Source: Solanum dulcamara (lineage: Eukaryota > Streptophyta > Magnoliopsida > Solanales > Solanaceae). Taken from it: DNA of 64,000 bases. The DNA lies in NCBI RefSeq assembly GCF_947179165.1, contig NC_077240.1:29491001-29555000 (forward strand). Direction: 5' to 3'. The position numbers and the translations under genes were made by a program. Shown piece after piece: positions 22,873-34,189 of the stretch (positions are counted from its first letter, which is position 1; each line of letters begins with the position of its first letter). Below the pieces are notes generated by a model that saw nothing but the letters and a program-made list of their open reading frames with translations, was not told the DNA's origin and did no database searches.

Positions 22873-23582
22873 CGTCTAAATGGTGCGCTCTTCCTGTCCG
22901 TCTGTCTGGATAAAAGGTTGTACTAAGATTCACCTTTGAACCTAGTCCTTTCTAGAAAGATCTCCAAAATTGGAAACTGAACTGAGCTCCTCTGTATGAG
23001 ATGACAAACAAGGGAACCCCATGCAATCTGACAATCTCCGGAATATATAATCCTACATAATCCTCTGTGGTGTGAGTAGTCTTAACTGCCAGGAAGTGGG
23101 CTGATTTAGTCATTCTATCCACAATCACCCAAATTGAATCATGCTATTTTCGAGACCTTGGCAAACCTGTAATGAAGTCCATATTGATCATCTCCCACTT
23201 CCATTCCGAAATCTCTATATTTTGAGCCAACCCACATGGCCTTTAATGCTCAACTTTAACCTATTGGCAATTCGGGTACTTGGAAACAAATTCAATAATA
23301 TCTCTTTTCATTTTACTCCACCAATAGACTTTCCTTAAATCATGATACATATTTATAGAACCAGAATGAATAGAGTATCTAGAACTATGAGCTTCATCCA
23401 TAATCCTTTATCTAGAACTATGAGCTTCATCCATAACCCTTTCTCGGACATCATCAACATCCGAGACACACAATCTATTCTGGTATCTCAATACACCATC
23501 TCTCTCTTTGGAGAAAATCATCACCTTTTGTTTGTGAATAGCTTTCTTCAACTGAAAAAAAGACAGGATCTTGGTCTTGCTT
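22873..23582 (-). pseudogene. Gypsy E integrase core, decayed
   Basis: No long frame, but - strand pieces read SAHFLAVKT, IVRLHGVPLFVIS, a zinc-domain relic near 23260..23340 and a linker. A local duplication (CTAGAACTATGAGCTTCATC at 23380 and 23411) lies in the zinc-domain region. Not functional. Confidence 0.7.
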
Positions 23583-24319
23583 CTATTTCAGCTCTGCCAC
23601 AAGGGATGATGCAGCCCCATTCTGAACATTAACTCTACCTTCGTTATTCTCCTCAAGCTGAACTCCTAATCGGGCCAATCTATGCACTTCTTTAGCTAAT
23701 TCTTTCTTTCCCTTCTCTATATGGGCAGTGCTACCCATATACAACCTGCTAAAAGCATCCGCAATAACATTAGCTTTACCTGGGTAGTAGAGAATGATCA
23801 TGTCATTATCCTTGAGAAACTCTAGGCATCTCCTCTGCCTCAAGTTGAGTTCTTTCTGATTGAAGACGTATTTCAAACTCTTATGATTAGTGAACACATC
23901 AACATGCACTCCATATAAATAGTGGCACCAAATTTTTAGAGCAAATACTACAGCTGCCAGCTTAAGGTCATGAGGGTAATTTCTCTCATGAATCTTAAGT
24001 TGTCTCAAAACATAAGCTATCACTTTTCCCCTCTGCATCAACACAGAACCCAAAACAACTATAGACGCATTATAATAGATTACAAAATCCTCTGTTTCAT
24101 CGGGCAAAGTCAAAATAGGAGCGGTGATCAATTGGTCTTCAATGTTTGGAAACTCTCCTTACAAGCATCGGACCATTGAAACTTAGCCTTCTTTTGGGAC
24201 AGCTTAGTCAATGGAGATGATATGGATGAGAATCCTTCGATAAATTTATGGTAGTATCCAGTTAAACCCAAGAAGCTCCTTATATCAGTTGGGGATGTGG
24301 GTCTAGGCCAATTTTTCAC
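23583..24319 (-). pseudogene. Gypsy E RNase H region
   Basis: The ORF 23583..24131 reads [75 protein letters not shown] and [15 protein letters not shown], the RNase H and linker of gypsy pol. It has Tyr and Asn where the catalytic DAS/TDH context is expected (YYNAS, TNHKS). The preceding piece 24128..24319 ([19 protein letters not shown]) is joined after a stop. Confidence 0.85.
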
Positions 24320-24343
24320 TGTCTCAATTTTCTCGGTATCAAC

Positions 24344-25310
24344 CTAAATACCATCTCCATATATAATCTGTCCTAGGATAGCCACTGATGCTAGCCAGAA
24401 TTTACATTTGGAGAACTTTGCACATAACTCCTTGTCTTTTAGAGCCTGGAGGACAACTCTAAGGTGATAAGCATGTTCTTCCTCATTCTTGGAGTAGACC
24501 AAAATATCATCAATGAAGACAATTACAAACATATCAAGAAATGGCCTAAACATCCAATTCATGAGATCCATAAAGGCTGCAGGTGCATTAGTCAACCCAA
24601 AGGACATGACCAAAAACTCTAAATGGCCATAACGGGTCCGAAAGACTATTTTTGGAATATCACATTCTCTCACTTTCAACTGATGGTAACCTGATCTGAG
24701 GTCTATATTTGAAAAATAGGAGGCACCCTGAAGTTAGTCAAATAAATCATATATCCTAGAAAGAGGATACTTGTTCTTTACTATTACCTTGTTTAGCTGC
24801 CGGTAATCAATGCGCATTCTAACGGACCCACCTTTCTTTAGCACAAATAAGACAGGAGTGCCCCAAGGTGAGACACTCAGCCTAATGAATCTCTTATCTA
24901 AATAATATTTTGATTTCTCTTTCAATTCTTTCAACTCACCAAGAGCCATTCTATAAGGCGGAATGGACATAGGCTGAGTATCGGGATGAACATCGATCCC
25001 AAAGTCGATCCCCCTATCAGGAGGGACTCCAAGTAGATCCTCAGAAAATACTTCAGAAAACTCGTTCACAATCGGAACTGACTCAAGAGTAGGAGACTCA
25101 AGACTATCATCTTTGACCCTAACGATGTGCTAAATACACCCTTTAGTGATCAACTTTCTGGCTCTAAGGTAGGAAATAAATTTACCCTTAGGCACAAAAG
25201 AACTACCTTTTCACTCTAAGACAGGCTCATTAGGGAATTTGAACTTAACAATTCGAGCCCTACAATCAACAGAGGCATAATAAGCATAAAGTCAGTCCAT
25301 GCCAAGAATT
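24344..25310 (-). pseudogene. Gypsy E protease end and reverse transcriptase
   Basis: The ORF 24734..25069 covers the protease-RT linker and RT start ([54 protein letters not shown]). After a stop, 24344..24679 carries [19 protein letters not shown] and [15 protein letters not shown]. From 25070 to 25310 broken frames give the end of protease (YAYYASVDCRARIVKFKFPN) up to GMD, then the sequence switches to the foldback element. Confidence 0.87.
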
Positions 25311-26192
25311 GGAAAAGGTTCAAAAATGTCCTTAACGTCTTAGAAATGATTCAGAAATTCCCTCTTTCCACCTATTGAATCAAAAATGCCTTTAACATAT
25401 AAAAATGGTTCAAAAATTCTCTCCCTTCACCTATTGGATCAAAAATGTCCTTAACCTATTAGAAATGGTTCAAATTTGCCCTCCTTCTACCTAAAAGTAT
25501 GTTTATCAAATATTAAATATTATTTAATATGCCTGCATTTTGTGCGATCTTAATATATTTTATCAATAAATATAATATTTTTATAACATCAAAATGTTTC
25601 TAAAATTTCTTTTTAGCCTTCAAATTTGAAAAATTAAAACCCAACTTTTTAATTCATTTTACTTCTATTAGCATTTTAGATATTGTATTTACACTCCGGA
25701 AAAAATTCAACAAAAGTTTCTTATTTTATGGGCATACATAATGATATTCCTCTTCTTCATGACTAAGACAATGTTTTTATACAACATACATTCAGGTTAA
25801 TTCACACGTTACTTCATATATTTTATTGAAACAAACAAGAATTTTTTTAAAAAAATAAATACAAATAAAAAAATTTAAATAATTGTCAAATATATTAAAA
25901 AAATTATAGACATATATAATTAGAATTAGTAAATGTTTTAGTCATTTCTAATATGTTAAGGGAATTTTTTATGTTATAGATAGAGGGAAGGAAAAATTTA
26001 AACAATTTCTAATAGGTTAAAGGTATTTTTGATCCAATAGGTGAAAGCAGGGCATTTTTGAATCATTTCTAATATGTTAGGGGCATTTTTGACCCAATAG
26101 GTGGAAGAAAAGGCAAGTTTGATCTAATAAGTGGAAGGAAAATATTTCTGAACCATTTATAATACGTTAAGGACATTTTTCAACTTTTTCCC
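25311..26192. mobile_element. Foldback/MITE-like element with repeat-built inverted ends
   Basis: The left end GGAAAAGGTTCAAAAATGTC and the right end (reverse complement GGGAAAAAGTTGAAAAATGTC) form terminal inverted repeats of roughly 190-220 bp (about 25311..25500 and 25975..26192). Each arm consists of about three units of ~62 bp (ATGTCCTTAAC..TTAGAAATGGTTC..CACCTATTGGATC). The middle is AT-rich with no ORF. No clear target duplication was found. The left edge coincides with the truncation of gypsy E. Confidence 0.7.
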
Positions 26193-26593
26193 TTCATTTT
26201 AATATCATCAAATTTCTAATACTTTCTTTAATCGTCATATCTAAAACACGTTTGATCTTATGTACCCATAAAATGTTATATGTTCTTCATTTTAGATCTC
26301 AAATGAAGCACTTATAGAAATGTGAAATATTTTTTCTTCACTAATAAATCAAAAATGAGAAAATAACAAAGAAACCAGATAATGGTAATTCAAAAATTAT
26401 AAAATCTAAAATGTGCATTATATTGATTGTTATACATTTTTGCGGCAACAGAACACTAAATTGTTTTTGAAATTTGTGGTTTTCAATCAGCACAATAATT
26501 GATCATAGGAAATGGATTAACTCCCATGTCGACTGTTTTATTAGAATTATCTCTCACCAACACAAATACGTGCCAAATAACGGAATATAACAA
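26193..26593. other. Spacer with R1 repeat, no gene recognised
   Basis: About 400 bp of AT-rich DNA between the foldback element and copia C. Apart from repeat R1 (26218..26326) nothing is recognised. The last five bases (AACAA) are the copia C target duplication. Confidence 0.5.
26218..26326. repeat. Dispersed repeat R1, copy 2
   Basis: Matches 17826..17936 in the same orientation (ATCTAAAACACGTTTGATC, TCTCAAATGAAGCACTTATA). The two copies lie on opposite sides of the copia B/gypsy E insertion cluster. Confidence 0.8.
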
Positions 26594-27085
26594 TGCAAGA
26601 AAAAGTCAAGAAAAGGTAAAAAGGTAGGCAGAAAAAAAAGGTATGCTGCCCTTTTTGACTTTGAAAACGCCTACAAAAAGTTGGCAGAAAAAGAGGACAA
26701 AAACGCGTTCCTATTTTGACAAAAATTTTATGCGTTTTTGTCTACTATAAATAGATGGTCTATTGCCCTCATTTATATCATCCCAAAAAATTCAGGAAAA
26801 AAGAGAATAAGAATACAAAGAAAGTTAAATACTAAAATAAATATTGTATTCTTGAGTGTCTTCTTTAGTAGTTGTTCCTTTTACAAAAGAGGAGTGTTAA
26901 TTGTTGTTTTCTTCTTGTATTTGAGAGTAATGTACTCCCATATTTTCATAGTAAAATCTTTCTACCCCGTGGTTTCTTTTCCTTTATCTATTAGAGGGGT
27001 TTCCACATAAAATTCTCGTGTCTAATTTATTTTCATCATTTATCATCTTATCAAACTTTAGTTGTGGTGTTTTCTTCCCCCAACA
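26594..27085 (+). repeat. Copia C 5' LTR
   Basis: 492 bp, TGCAAGAAAAAGTC .. CCCCCAACA, directly followed by the primer binding site. TATAAATA lies at 26746..26753. It aligns over its length with the 3' LTR, with scattered substitutions and 1-2 base indels. Confidence 0.92.
26746..26753 (+). promoter_or_regulatory. TATA box in copia C 5' LTR
   Basis: TATAAATA within CTACTATAAATAGATGG, repeated in the 3' LTR at 31066..31073. It likely positions transcription of the element. Confidence 0.65.
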
Positions 27086-27086
27086 G

Positions 27087-27099
27087 TGGTATCAGAGCC
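27087..27099 (+). promoter_or_regulatory. Copia C primer binding site
   Basis: TGGTATCAGAGCC one base after the 5' LTR, complementary to initiator Met-tRNA. Confidence 0.92.
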
Positions 27100-27279
27100 C
27101 TCGGTTATTCTATCTATTTTATGCGAAGATACTATCTGTGAATAGTAATTTTTATTAATAGTAAAATTCAGTGAAAAGTACTATTCATATGAATAGTAAA
27201 TTTTGGTGACGGTATATCTTATCACGATTGTTCGCAAAAATATTCAAAAATAATCTAGAAGGGTGTGAAGCAAATAACA

Positions 27280-28587
27280 ATGTCGAATACAATAAAGTTT
27301 GACATTGAGAAATTTAATGAGACTAATTTTACATTGTGAAAAATGAAAATAAAAGCGATATTGAGAAAAGACAATTGCTTAGCTGCAATTGAAGGTAGGC
27401 TCACATACTTTATTGATGACAGCAAGTGGAATGACATAGACAGCAACGCAGTTGCTGATCTACACTTGGCACTAGTTGACCAAGTATTGTCTAGTATGGC
27501 TGAAAAACGGACGGCGAAGGAAATATGAGATACTCTTACAGGGTTGTATGAGGCCAAGTCTTTGCATAATAAAATCTTCTTAAAAAGAATATTGTATACT
27601 CTTTGAATGGCAGAGTTCATGTTGGTTACTAAACACATCAATACTTTGAATACTCTATTTTCGCAACTTACAACAATGGGTTGCAAAATAGAAGGGACTA
27701 AACGTGCGGAGCTTCTACTTCAAAGTCTGTCTGATCCGTATAATCAACTTATCATCAACCTGACGAACAATACAGACAGTCTAGTTTTCAATGAAATTGT
27801 AGCCGCTGTCTTAAAAGAAGAAAATCGGTGCAAAAATAAAGAAGATAGACAAGCAAGTTCGCAGCAAGCTGAAGCTTTGATAATTGTGAGAGGAAGACCA
27901 ATAGAACGTGGCCCCAATGGGAGTCACAATCATGGTAGATCTCAATCAAAAAGTAAGAAGAATATCAAGTGTTACAACTATGGCAAACAAGGGCACTTCA
28001 AGAAAGATTGTCGGTTCAAGAAGAAGAGTGAACACCTTGAGCCATCAAATGTTCAAGGGAATGTTGCAAGTATCTTGGATGATGGAGATATTTTATGTAG
28101 TGAAGCAATATCAAATAATGAAGGCAGAAAACGTTTCACTGATATCTGGATCATGGATACAGGAGCAATATGGCACATGACTTCCCGAAGAGAATGGTTC
28201 CATCAACATAATCCTATCTCAAGAGGGACTATGTTCATGGGAGACGATCATGCTTTGTATGTTATTGGTATAGGGTCAATTAAAATAAAGATGTATGATG
28301 GCACGATACGCACCATCTAAGAGGTACGACTTATAAAAGACTTGAGGAAGAATTTATTGTCTTTGGTACAATTAGATGATAATAGATGTTCATATAAGAT
28401 TCATGGTGGAGTCATGAAAATATCCAAAGGAGCGCTTGTAGTGATGAAAGCGGAAAAACTTACTGCAAATCTATATGTGCTTAAAGGTGAAACACACAAA
28501 AAAGGAGAAGCATCAACCACATCAGCAAGTTTATTTGAAGAATCAACGATGATATGGCATCGTAAACTTGGCCATATATCGGAATGA
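27280..28587 (+). pseudogene. Copia C gag, zinc knuckle and protease region
   Basis: The frame starts at ATG 27280 (MSNTIKFDIEKFNETNF) and is broken by a stop within the first 20 codons and again near 27526 and 27604. The open part 27607..28320 holds the gag body, a basic stretch and a zinc knuckle with the first two Cys changed or spaced as CYNYGKQGHFKKDC (second Cys is Tyr). The protease motif follows as WIMDTGAIWHMTS. After a stop, 28342..28587 continues to the gag-pre-integrase domain with MIWHRKLGHISE. Gag would package RNA and protease would cut the polyprotein; neither can be made complete here. Confidence 0.9.
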
Positions 28588-28590
28588 GGT

Positions 28591-29469
28591 TTGAAGATTC
28601 TTGCTGAGCAAAAGCTTCTTCCAGGGCTCAAAAAGGTTTCACTACCCTTTTGTGAGCATTGTGTTACCAGTAAGCAAAATAGACTGAAGTTTAGCAGTTT
28701 CTCTACTAAAAGCAAGGAAATATTAGATCTGGTTCACTCTGATGTCTGGAAAGCACCGATGGAGTCTCTAGGAGGAGTGAAATATTTCATGTCATTTATT
28801 GACAATTATTCCAGGAGAAGTTGGGTGTATCCAATCAAGAGAAAGGCATATGTTTTTCCATTTTTCAAAGAGTTCAAAGCACGGGTGGAACTTGAATTTG
28901 AGAAAAAGATCAAGTGTTTGAGGACAGGTAATGGATACACTGGTGATGAATTTGATAACTTCTTTAAACAATAAGGTATTAAACGGCAGTTCACGGTGGC
29001 ATATACTCCACAACAAAATGGAGTAGCAGAACAGATGAACAGAACTTTGTTGGAATGGACAAGAGTTATGCTGGCAACTGCAGGGTTGGAAAAACCATTC
29101 TGGGCAGAAGTAGTCAAAACTGTCTGTTATGTAATCAATCGGTCACCATTAACCGCTATTGATCTGAAAACGCCAATGGAGATGTGGACAGGAAAACCAG
29201 CTGATTATTCTTGCTTACATATATTCGGAATTCCTACTTATGTTATGTACAACATCCAAGAAAAATCAAAGTTAGATCCAAAATCCAGGGAAAGCATTTT
29301 CTTAAGGTATGCTGATGGAGTCAAGGGTTATCGCTTGTGGGATGCCACAACCCGCAAGGTGATAATCAGCAAGGATGTTGTATTTGTTGAAAATAAGATA
29401 CAAGCAAAAGAAAGAATCACTTCAAAAGAAATATCAGAGACTACAGTTGAAGTTGAAGAAATAAAATAA
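28591..29469 (+). pseudogene. Copia C integrase
   Basis: 28591..28974 carries the zinc-domain Cys pair (CEHCVTSKQNRLKF), first catalytic Asp (LDLVHSDVWKAP) and FIDNYSRRSWVYP. The second Asp site reads LRTGNGYTGDEF: Gly replaces Asp and two residues of the usual NGGEY run are missing. After a stop, 28996..29469 has the Glu context (YTPQQNGVAEQMNRTLLE) and the integrase C-terminal region (GYRLWDATTRKVIISKDVVF). Catalysis is not expected. Confidence 0.9.
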
Positions 29470-29685
29470 GTTTCAGTTTTTTCTGAAGTAGCATCAGAGC
29501 ACGAAGAACAAGAGCAAGCTGAGATCAAAACTCTAGAAGTTCGACGGTCAACTAAGGAGAGAAGAGAACCAGCTTGGCACTCAAATTATTCTATGGAGAG
29601 CAATATTGCATAATGTCTATTAACAGAAGATGGAGAGCCTTCAACTTTTCACGAGGCTATGAAAGGACAAGAATCATCTCTGTAG

Positions 29686-30837
29686 TTGGCAGCAATGCAA
29701 GAAGAAATTGAAGCTCTTCATAAAAATAAAATATGGGATCTTGTTCAATTACCACAAGGAAGGAAGGTCATTGGAAATAAATGGGTCTACAAGATCAAAC
29801 GCAATGGTAATGATCAAGTGGAGAAGTATCGTGCAAGATTGGTGGTGAAAGGATTCGCTCAAAAAGAAGGTATAGACTTCAATGAGATATTTTCTCTAGT
29901 GGTCTGACTCATAACAATTCGAGTGGTCTTGGCGATGTGTGCTACATTTGACTTGTACTTAGAGTAGTTAGATGTTAAAACTGCATTTCTTCATGGAGAG
30001 CTTGAAGAAGAAATTTATATGCTCCAACCAGAAGGTTTTGAAGAACAGGAAAAAAAGAACTTAGTTTGCAGGTTGAACAAATCTCTATACGGTCTTAAAC
30101 AGGCGCCGAGATGTTGGTATAAGAAATTTGATTCCTTCATTATAAGCCTTGGATACAACAGACATAGTTCAGATCCTTGTGTTTATTACAAGAGATTTGG
30201 TGATGGCGATTTTGTTATTTTGCTGTTGTATGTTGATGACATGTTGGTAGCAGGCCCCAACAAAGATCGTCTCACAAATTTAAAGGCAGAGTTGGCTAGG
30301 GAGTTTGAAATGAAAGATTTGGGAGTAGCAAACAAGATTCTAGGGATGCAAATTCTCCGAGACAAAAATAATAGAAAGATTTGGCTTTATCAAAAGAACT
30401 ACTTGAAGAAAATCTTGCGATGCTTCAAGATGCAAGACTGTAAGTCAATTTCTACCGCACTTCCTATTAATTTCAAGTTATCCTTAAGTATGTGTCCTAG
30501 CAAAGAAATAGAGAGGATGGAGATGTCTCGAGTACCGTATCCATCAGCAGTGGGAAGTTTAATGTTCATCATGGTATGTACAAGACCTGACATTGCATAA
30601 GCAGTGGGAGTGGTTAGTCGATACATGGCTAATCCTGGTAGAGAGCATTGGAATATTGTTAAGAGGATCCTGAGATATATCAAAGGTACCTCAGATGTTT
30701 GTGAGAAGGTGGAAGAAGGCAGTGTGGATATTCAAAAAATTCACACTAATGACAACCTGACAGATATGTTTACGAAGCCGATCAACAGTAAAAAGTTTAT
30801 ATGGTGTCGATCTTCTATTGGCCTAGCAGAAACGTAA
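29686..30837 (+). pseudogene. Copia C reverse transcriptase with RNase H remnant
   Basis: 29686..29907 gives the RT start (WDLVQLPQGRKVIGNKWVYK, YRARLVVKGFAQKEGIDFNE). After stops, 30019..30600 carries LNKSLYGLKQAPRCWYKKFD, YVDDMLVAG and EFEMKDLGVANKILGMQI. From 30604 the frame reads RYIKGTSDV then jumps to VEEGSVDIQKIHTNDNLTDM, so most of RNase H (normally more than 100 residues with the DDE residues) is deleted. The C-terminus (FIWCRSSIGL) and stop sit just before the polypurine tract. Confidence 0.9.
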
Positions 30838-30910
30838 CATTGCAGTAATTGGGTAGAAAGGATGGTGTGAAAACTTAATTGATTCTCAATTAAATCTTCA
30901 AGTGGGAGAA

Positions 30911-31403
30911 TGCAAGAAAAAGTCAAGAAAAGGTAAAAAGGTAGGCAGAAAAAAAAAGGTAATGCTGCCCCTTTTTGACTTTGAAAATGCGTAGGAAAAG
31001 TTGGCAGAAAAAGAAGACAAAAACGCATTCTTCTTTTGATAAAAATTTTATGCATTTTTGTCTACTATAAATAGATGGCCTCTTGCCCTCATTTATATCA
31101 TCCCAAAAAATTCAGAAAAAAAGAGTAAGAATACAAAGAGAGTTATACACTAAGATAAATATTGTATTCTTGAGTGTCTTCTTTAGTAGTTGTTCCTTTT
31201 ACAAGAGAAGAGTGTTAATAGTTATTTTCTCCTTGTATTTGAGAGCAGTGTACTCTCATTTTTTCATAGTAAAATCTTTCTACCCCGTGGTTTTTTCCCC
31301 TCTATCTGTTAGAGGAGTTTCCACGTAAAATTTTCGTGTCTAATTTATTTTTATCATTTATCATCATATCAAACTTTAATTGTGGTGTTTTCTCCCCCAA
31401 ACA
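30911..31403 (+). repeat. Copia C 3' LTR
   Basis: 493 bp, from TGCAAGAAAAAGTC after the polypurine tract (30901..30910) to CCCCCAAACA, then TSD AACAA. TATAAATA at 31066..31073. Confidence 0.92.
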
Positions 31404-31408
31404 AACAA

Positions 31409-31698
31409 AACGCTTGCTTTCCGAACCAAATTGATGAATGCTCATGTTTTACCCTTGTAAGTCAAGGAGCACAACAACTGATGAAATAGTACCAGTAGAA
31501 AGGAACAAAAACTTTAGGTTGCAATGAATATAATTTATTCTGTATAGCACCAAATATCTTGAGACTATATAAACTTAAATTTTGAAAAGCTGATTTTAAT
31601 TAATTATTTAAATTAGTGATTTGGGTTATCTAAAGTAATTACTTTCATTTGAGAATTATATGGAGGAACAATCCACCACACTAAATAATAAAGAGTGA
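31409..31698. other. Intergenic, no gene recognised
   Basis: About 0.3 kb of AT-rich sequence right of the copia C target duplication; nothing recognised. Confidence 0.4.
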
Positions 31699-32338
31699 AG
31701 TGTCAAAAAGACATTTAAATTACTCTTTTTTTTATTTCACGTTTTAACTATTTGAAGTGTGACAAACACATTTAAACTATCAGTTATAAGTTTGATATAT
31801 ACACCTTAAATAATATATGATGGTGAGTGTATTACACTCTTTTTTTAAAATGAAAAATTGCCACTAGTTTGCCACGTGGAAAACAATTCCACCATGGCAA
31901 AAAGTGACAACACATAACTAATACATGTAACAATCCCAGCTGAAAATAAATTAAAACACAACTTTACTCTTTAAAAATCAACAGGAAAAAAACGTGTTAG
32001 CAAAAAAAAAAGGCATGTGGATGAAAATTCAAGGTCCAGTCAACATTGAGAGTGTGAGAAACATTGAGGTGTGTTTCTCACACTCTCAATAGTTTAGATA
32101 TGAAATTTTAAAAAATGAATAATTTAAGTGTGTTTTGGCACTTAACTCAAAAGAATATGTAAAAACGATAATTTGGGTTGAATGTACCTGAGTGTGTATG
32201 TATGCACACATTTGGTCCAATCAGCATTGAGGTATATTTCACAAACTAATGAGTGATAGTTTAAGTGTGTTTCTCATACTTTCAATAATTTTGATATAAA
32301 ACTCAAAAAAGAGATAATTTATGGTGTTTTTGATACTT
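31699..32338. mobile_element. Inverted-repeat (MITE-like) element with a third arm copy
   Basis: Left arm 31699..31782 (AGTGTCAAAAAGACATTTAA .. CAAACACATTTAAACTATCA) is the imperfect inverted complement of the right arm 32254..32338. A third, right-arm-like copy sits inside at about 32073..32148. No coding capacity. Target duplication not resolved. Confidence 0.6.
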
Positions 32339-33895
32339 AAATGATAACCACATAGATGCAAATAGCAAATAAATTTTCGATGCTACATGCACACATTCTT
32401 TTTAAAAATATAAATTTCTTTATCAATATTTGATAATTTCTATACAATGAAAGTAGGTCGTCAATATCACACCAAATTACTAAATGATTATGACTTATTT
32501 TTTAATCTCATTTTATATCATGTGTTTTTATTTTTTAATTTTCTATTGGAAAAATATAATCTTTATGATAGTGTTTTACTATCACAATTTAATTCTCCCT
32601 TCAAAACTACATGTATATGAAATGAGAGTTTAAATACAATATCTCTAATAGTAATAAATCTTCCGTGACACAACACACTAGATGAACCTCGAGCACTGAA
32701 TATCGGAGAATATCAAAAAAACAAAAGAGAAGGAGATTTCTCTTAACTTTTGAATTTAGTGTATAAGTAAGTTGGAATATAATTCAATTATTTTTTTTGC
32801 TTTGATTTGTTGTAAATATATCTTTGCTATTTATTTATTTATTTTTATTATAAAGTTATTTATACATAAAGAAAATCACGTAACTTAGAACCAATAGTAT
32901 TGCCATAATATTCATTAAATTTGGTATGAAACTATTTTTTTTTCTTTTTGGTAACTAATCACGTGTATATTAAGAATCTTATACAAAAGCCATAGTTTAG
33001 CCCATTAAACTGATTATCGCATAAGGGGACACAAAAAAGTTTATACATTGCTAAAAGAAGTAAAAACACAAAAATGGCATTAAATTTTCCCTGGTTTCAA
33101 TAATTTTTCTCACCATCCAGCATACTTGGCTGGGTATTTCTATACCCTGTACCAGTCTGCCTTTGGTATAATAAGCATGTGTCCTTTTTGTAGTCTTAAA
33201 ACTATGATAATTAGATTGTCATTCAATCGAAACTTTTCATATCAACTCTTATATTTTCCTTCTTTTTATTGTCAGGTTTAAGTTGAAATTGCAGCTTGAG
33301 AATATCTCTTTACCAATTTTCTTGAATATGCAATCTCAGGTTCCTGACTCAATTTGTATTTCTCCTTTTTATTAAAATATTTATCAAGTAGTAAGATTAA
33401 TTACCCAAAAATATATTTAAGTTTTTCTAAAAACTGTGCAAAGTGCGAATATAATTTAAGAATTTTTTCCCCTTCAAACGAATTAACTTCCAAAGTGATA
33501 AGGTGGCGGAAGTTTAGAGCGGGAAAAAATAAAATAGAGTGTTAATAATAAAATAAATTCTTACTTTTAGTGTTAATAATAAAATAAATTCTAACTTAAA
33601 ATCTAATGTATTTGGGATTTGAGGACTAAATAGAATATTTCATAATAGTTTGAATTTTTGGATATAGTAATAAGATTAGTTTGTAAATCTAATGAGATTT
33701 CGCACTGTAATTAATTTTGTATAACAATATAAAAGTGTGTAAAAATATTTTTTTATATATTATTATATACTTTTTGAAAAAGATTGATATATTATCTACA
33801 ATAAATGTATAACAATGTTATATACCGAGTGTATAATTATTATTACCAAAAATAAGATTAGTTGTGTGGGAGTAAACTAAAAATATGAATATGTG
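32339..33895. other. Intergenic, no gene recognised
   Basis: About 1.55 kb of AT-rich DNA with short, unconvincing ORFs. A T-rich run followed by TTTTTGGTAACTAATCACG (about 32936..32965) could be the antisense tail of an old LINE. Confidence 0.4.
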
Positions 33896-33907
33896 AATGC
33901 TATTATA

Positions 33908-33908
33908 A

Positions 33909-33950
<42 letters not shown>
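33908..33950. repeat. (TAA)n microsatellite in copia D 3' LTR
   Basis: About 14 near-perfect TAA/AAT triplets; the opposite LTR has a matching tract at 38286..38342. Confidence 0.95.
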
Positions 33951-33958
<8 letters not shown>

Positions 33959-34086
33959 ATAGATAGCAAAAAAAGAAAGTATAATAAAGGAAGATAAAGA
34001 GGGAGAGAAAAATGGCAAAGGAAGAGAACCGTAGAGTAGTAATATTTTTGATCTATGTGTATGTTTCTATATTGCAGAATGATTGT

Positions 34087-34094
34087 CTTTTATA
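34087..34094 (-). promoter_or_regulatory. TATA box in copia D 3' LTR
   Basis: The - strand reads TATAAAAG (CCTATAAAAGAC), repeated in the other LTR at 38477..38484. Confidence 0.6.
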
Positions 34095-34189
34095 GGTAAA
34101 ATTTGTTGAAAAAAACGCTAGATCTACAGTGAAAGTACTATTGATCTACAGTAATAGTGGGTCCTATGGACATCCACTTGTTTACTACA

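Larger units (their letters stand above)
21948..25310 (-). mobile_element. Gypsy element E internal region, 5' part missing
   Basis: Decayed pol of a Ty3/gypsy element on the - strand: protease end, RT, RNase H, integrase and tail, in that order from 25310 to 22110. It is interrupted by many stops and frameshifts. It ends abruptly at 25311, inside the protease (..GMD), where an inverted-repeat element begins. Gag, the primer binding site and the 5' LTR are not found on the other side, so element E is truncated rather than simply interrupted. Confidence 0.88.
26594..31403 (+). mobile_element. Full-length copia element C with 5-bp TSD, inactivated
   Basis: 5' LTR 26594..27085, Met-tRNA primer binding site, gag-protease, integrase, RT, polypurine tract AGTGGGAGAA and 3' LTR 30911..31403, flanked by AACAA at 26589..26593 and 31404..31408. 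At 4810 bp it is complete in outline and resembles the Tnt1/Tork type of Ty1/copia elements. Coding is broken by a dozen or so stops. The integrase Asp motif is changed and most of RNase H is deleted, so it is dead. Confidence 0.93.
33901..34189 (-). repeat. Copia D 3' LTR
   Basis: 289 bp. In element orientation it starts TGTAGTAAACAAGTGG after CCAAGGTAGAG and ends ..TTTTATAATA. The last bases are TA where CA is expected, perhaps by C-to-T change. It contains a (TAA)n run at about 33908..33950 and a TATA box at 34087..34094. Confidence 0.8.

Noticed and set aside
21948..25310. Endogenous pararetrovirus (caulimovirid) origin for the decayed RT/RNase H frames
   Set aside because: Integrase zinc-domain and core remnants and an adjacent LTR with gypsy ends are present; no movement or coat protein sequence was seen.
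28401..29117. Antisense ORFs within copia C
   Set aside because: Shadows of the integrase and gag-pre-integrase frames on the + strand.
33818..34018. Leu-rich ORFs at 33818..34018 and 38237..38467 as membrane proteins
   Set aside because: Poly-Leu comes from (TAA)n tracts inside copia LTRs.
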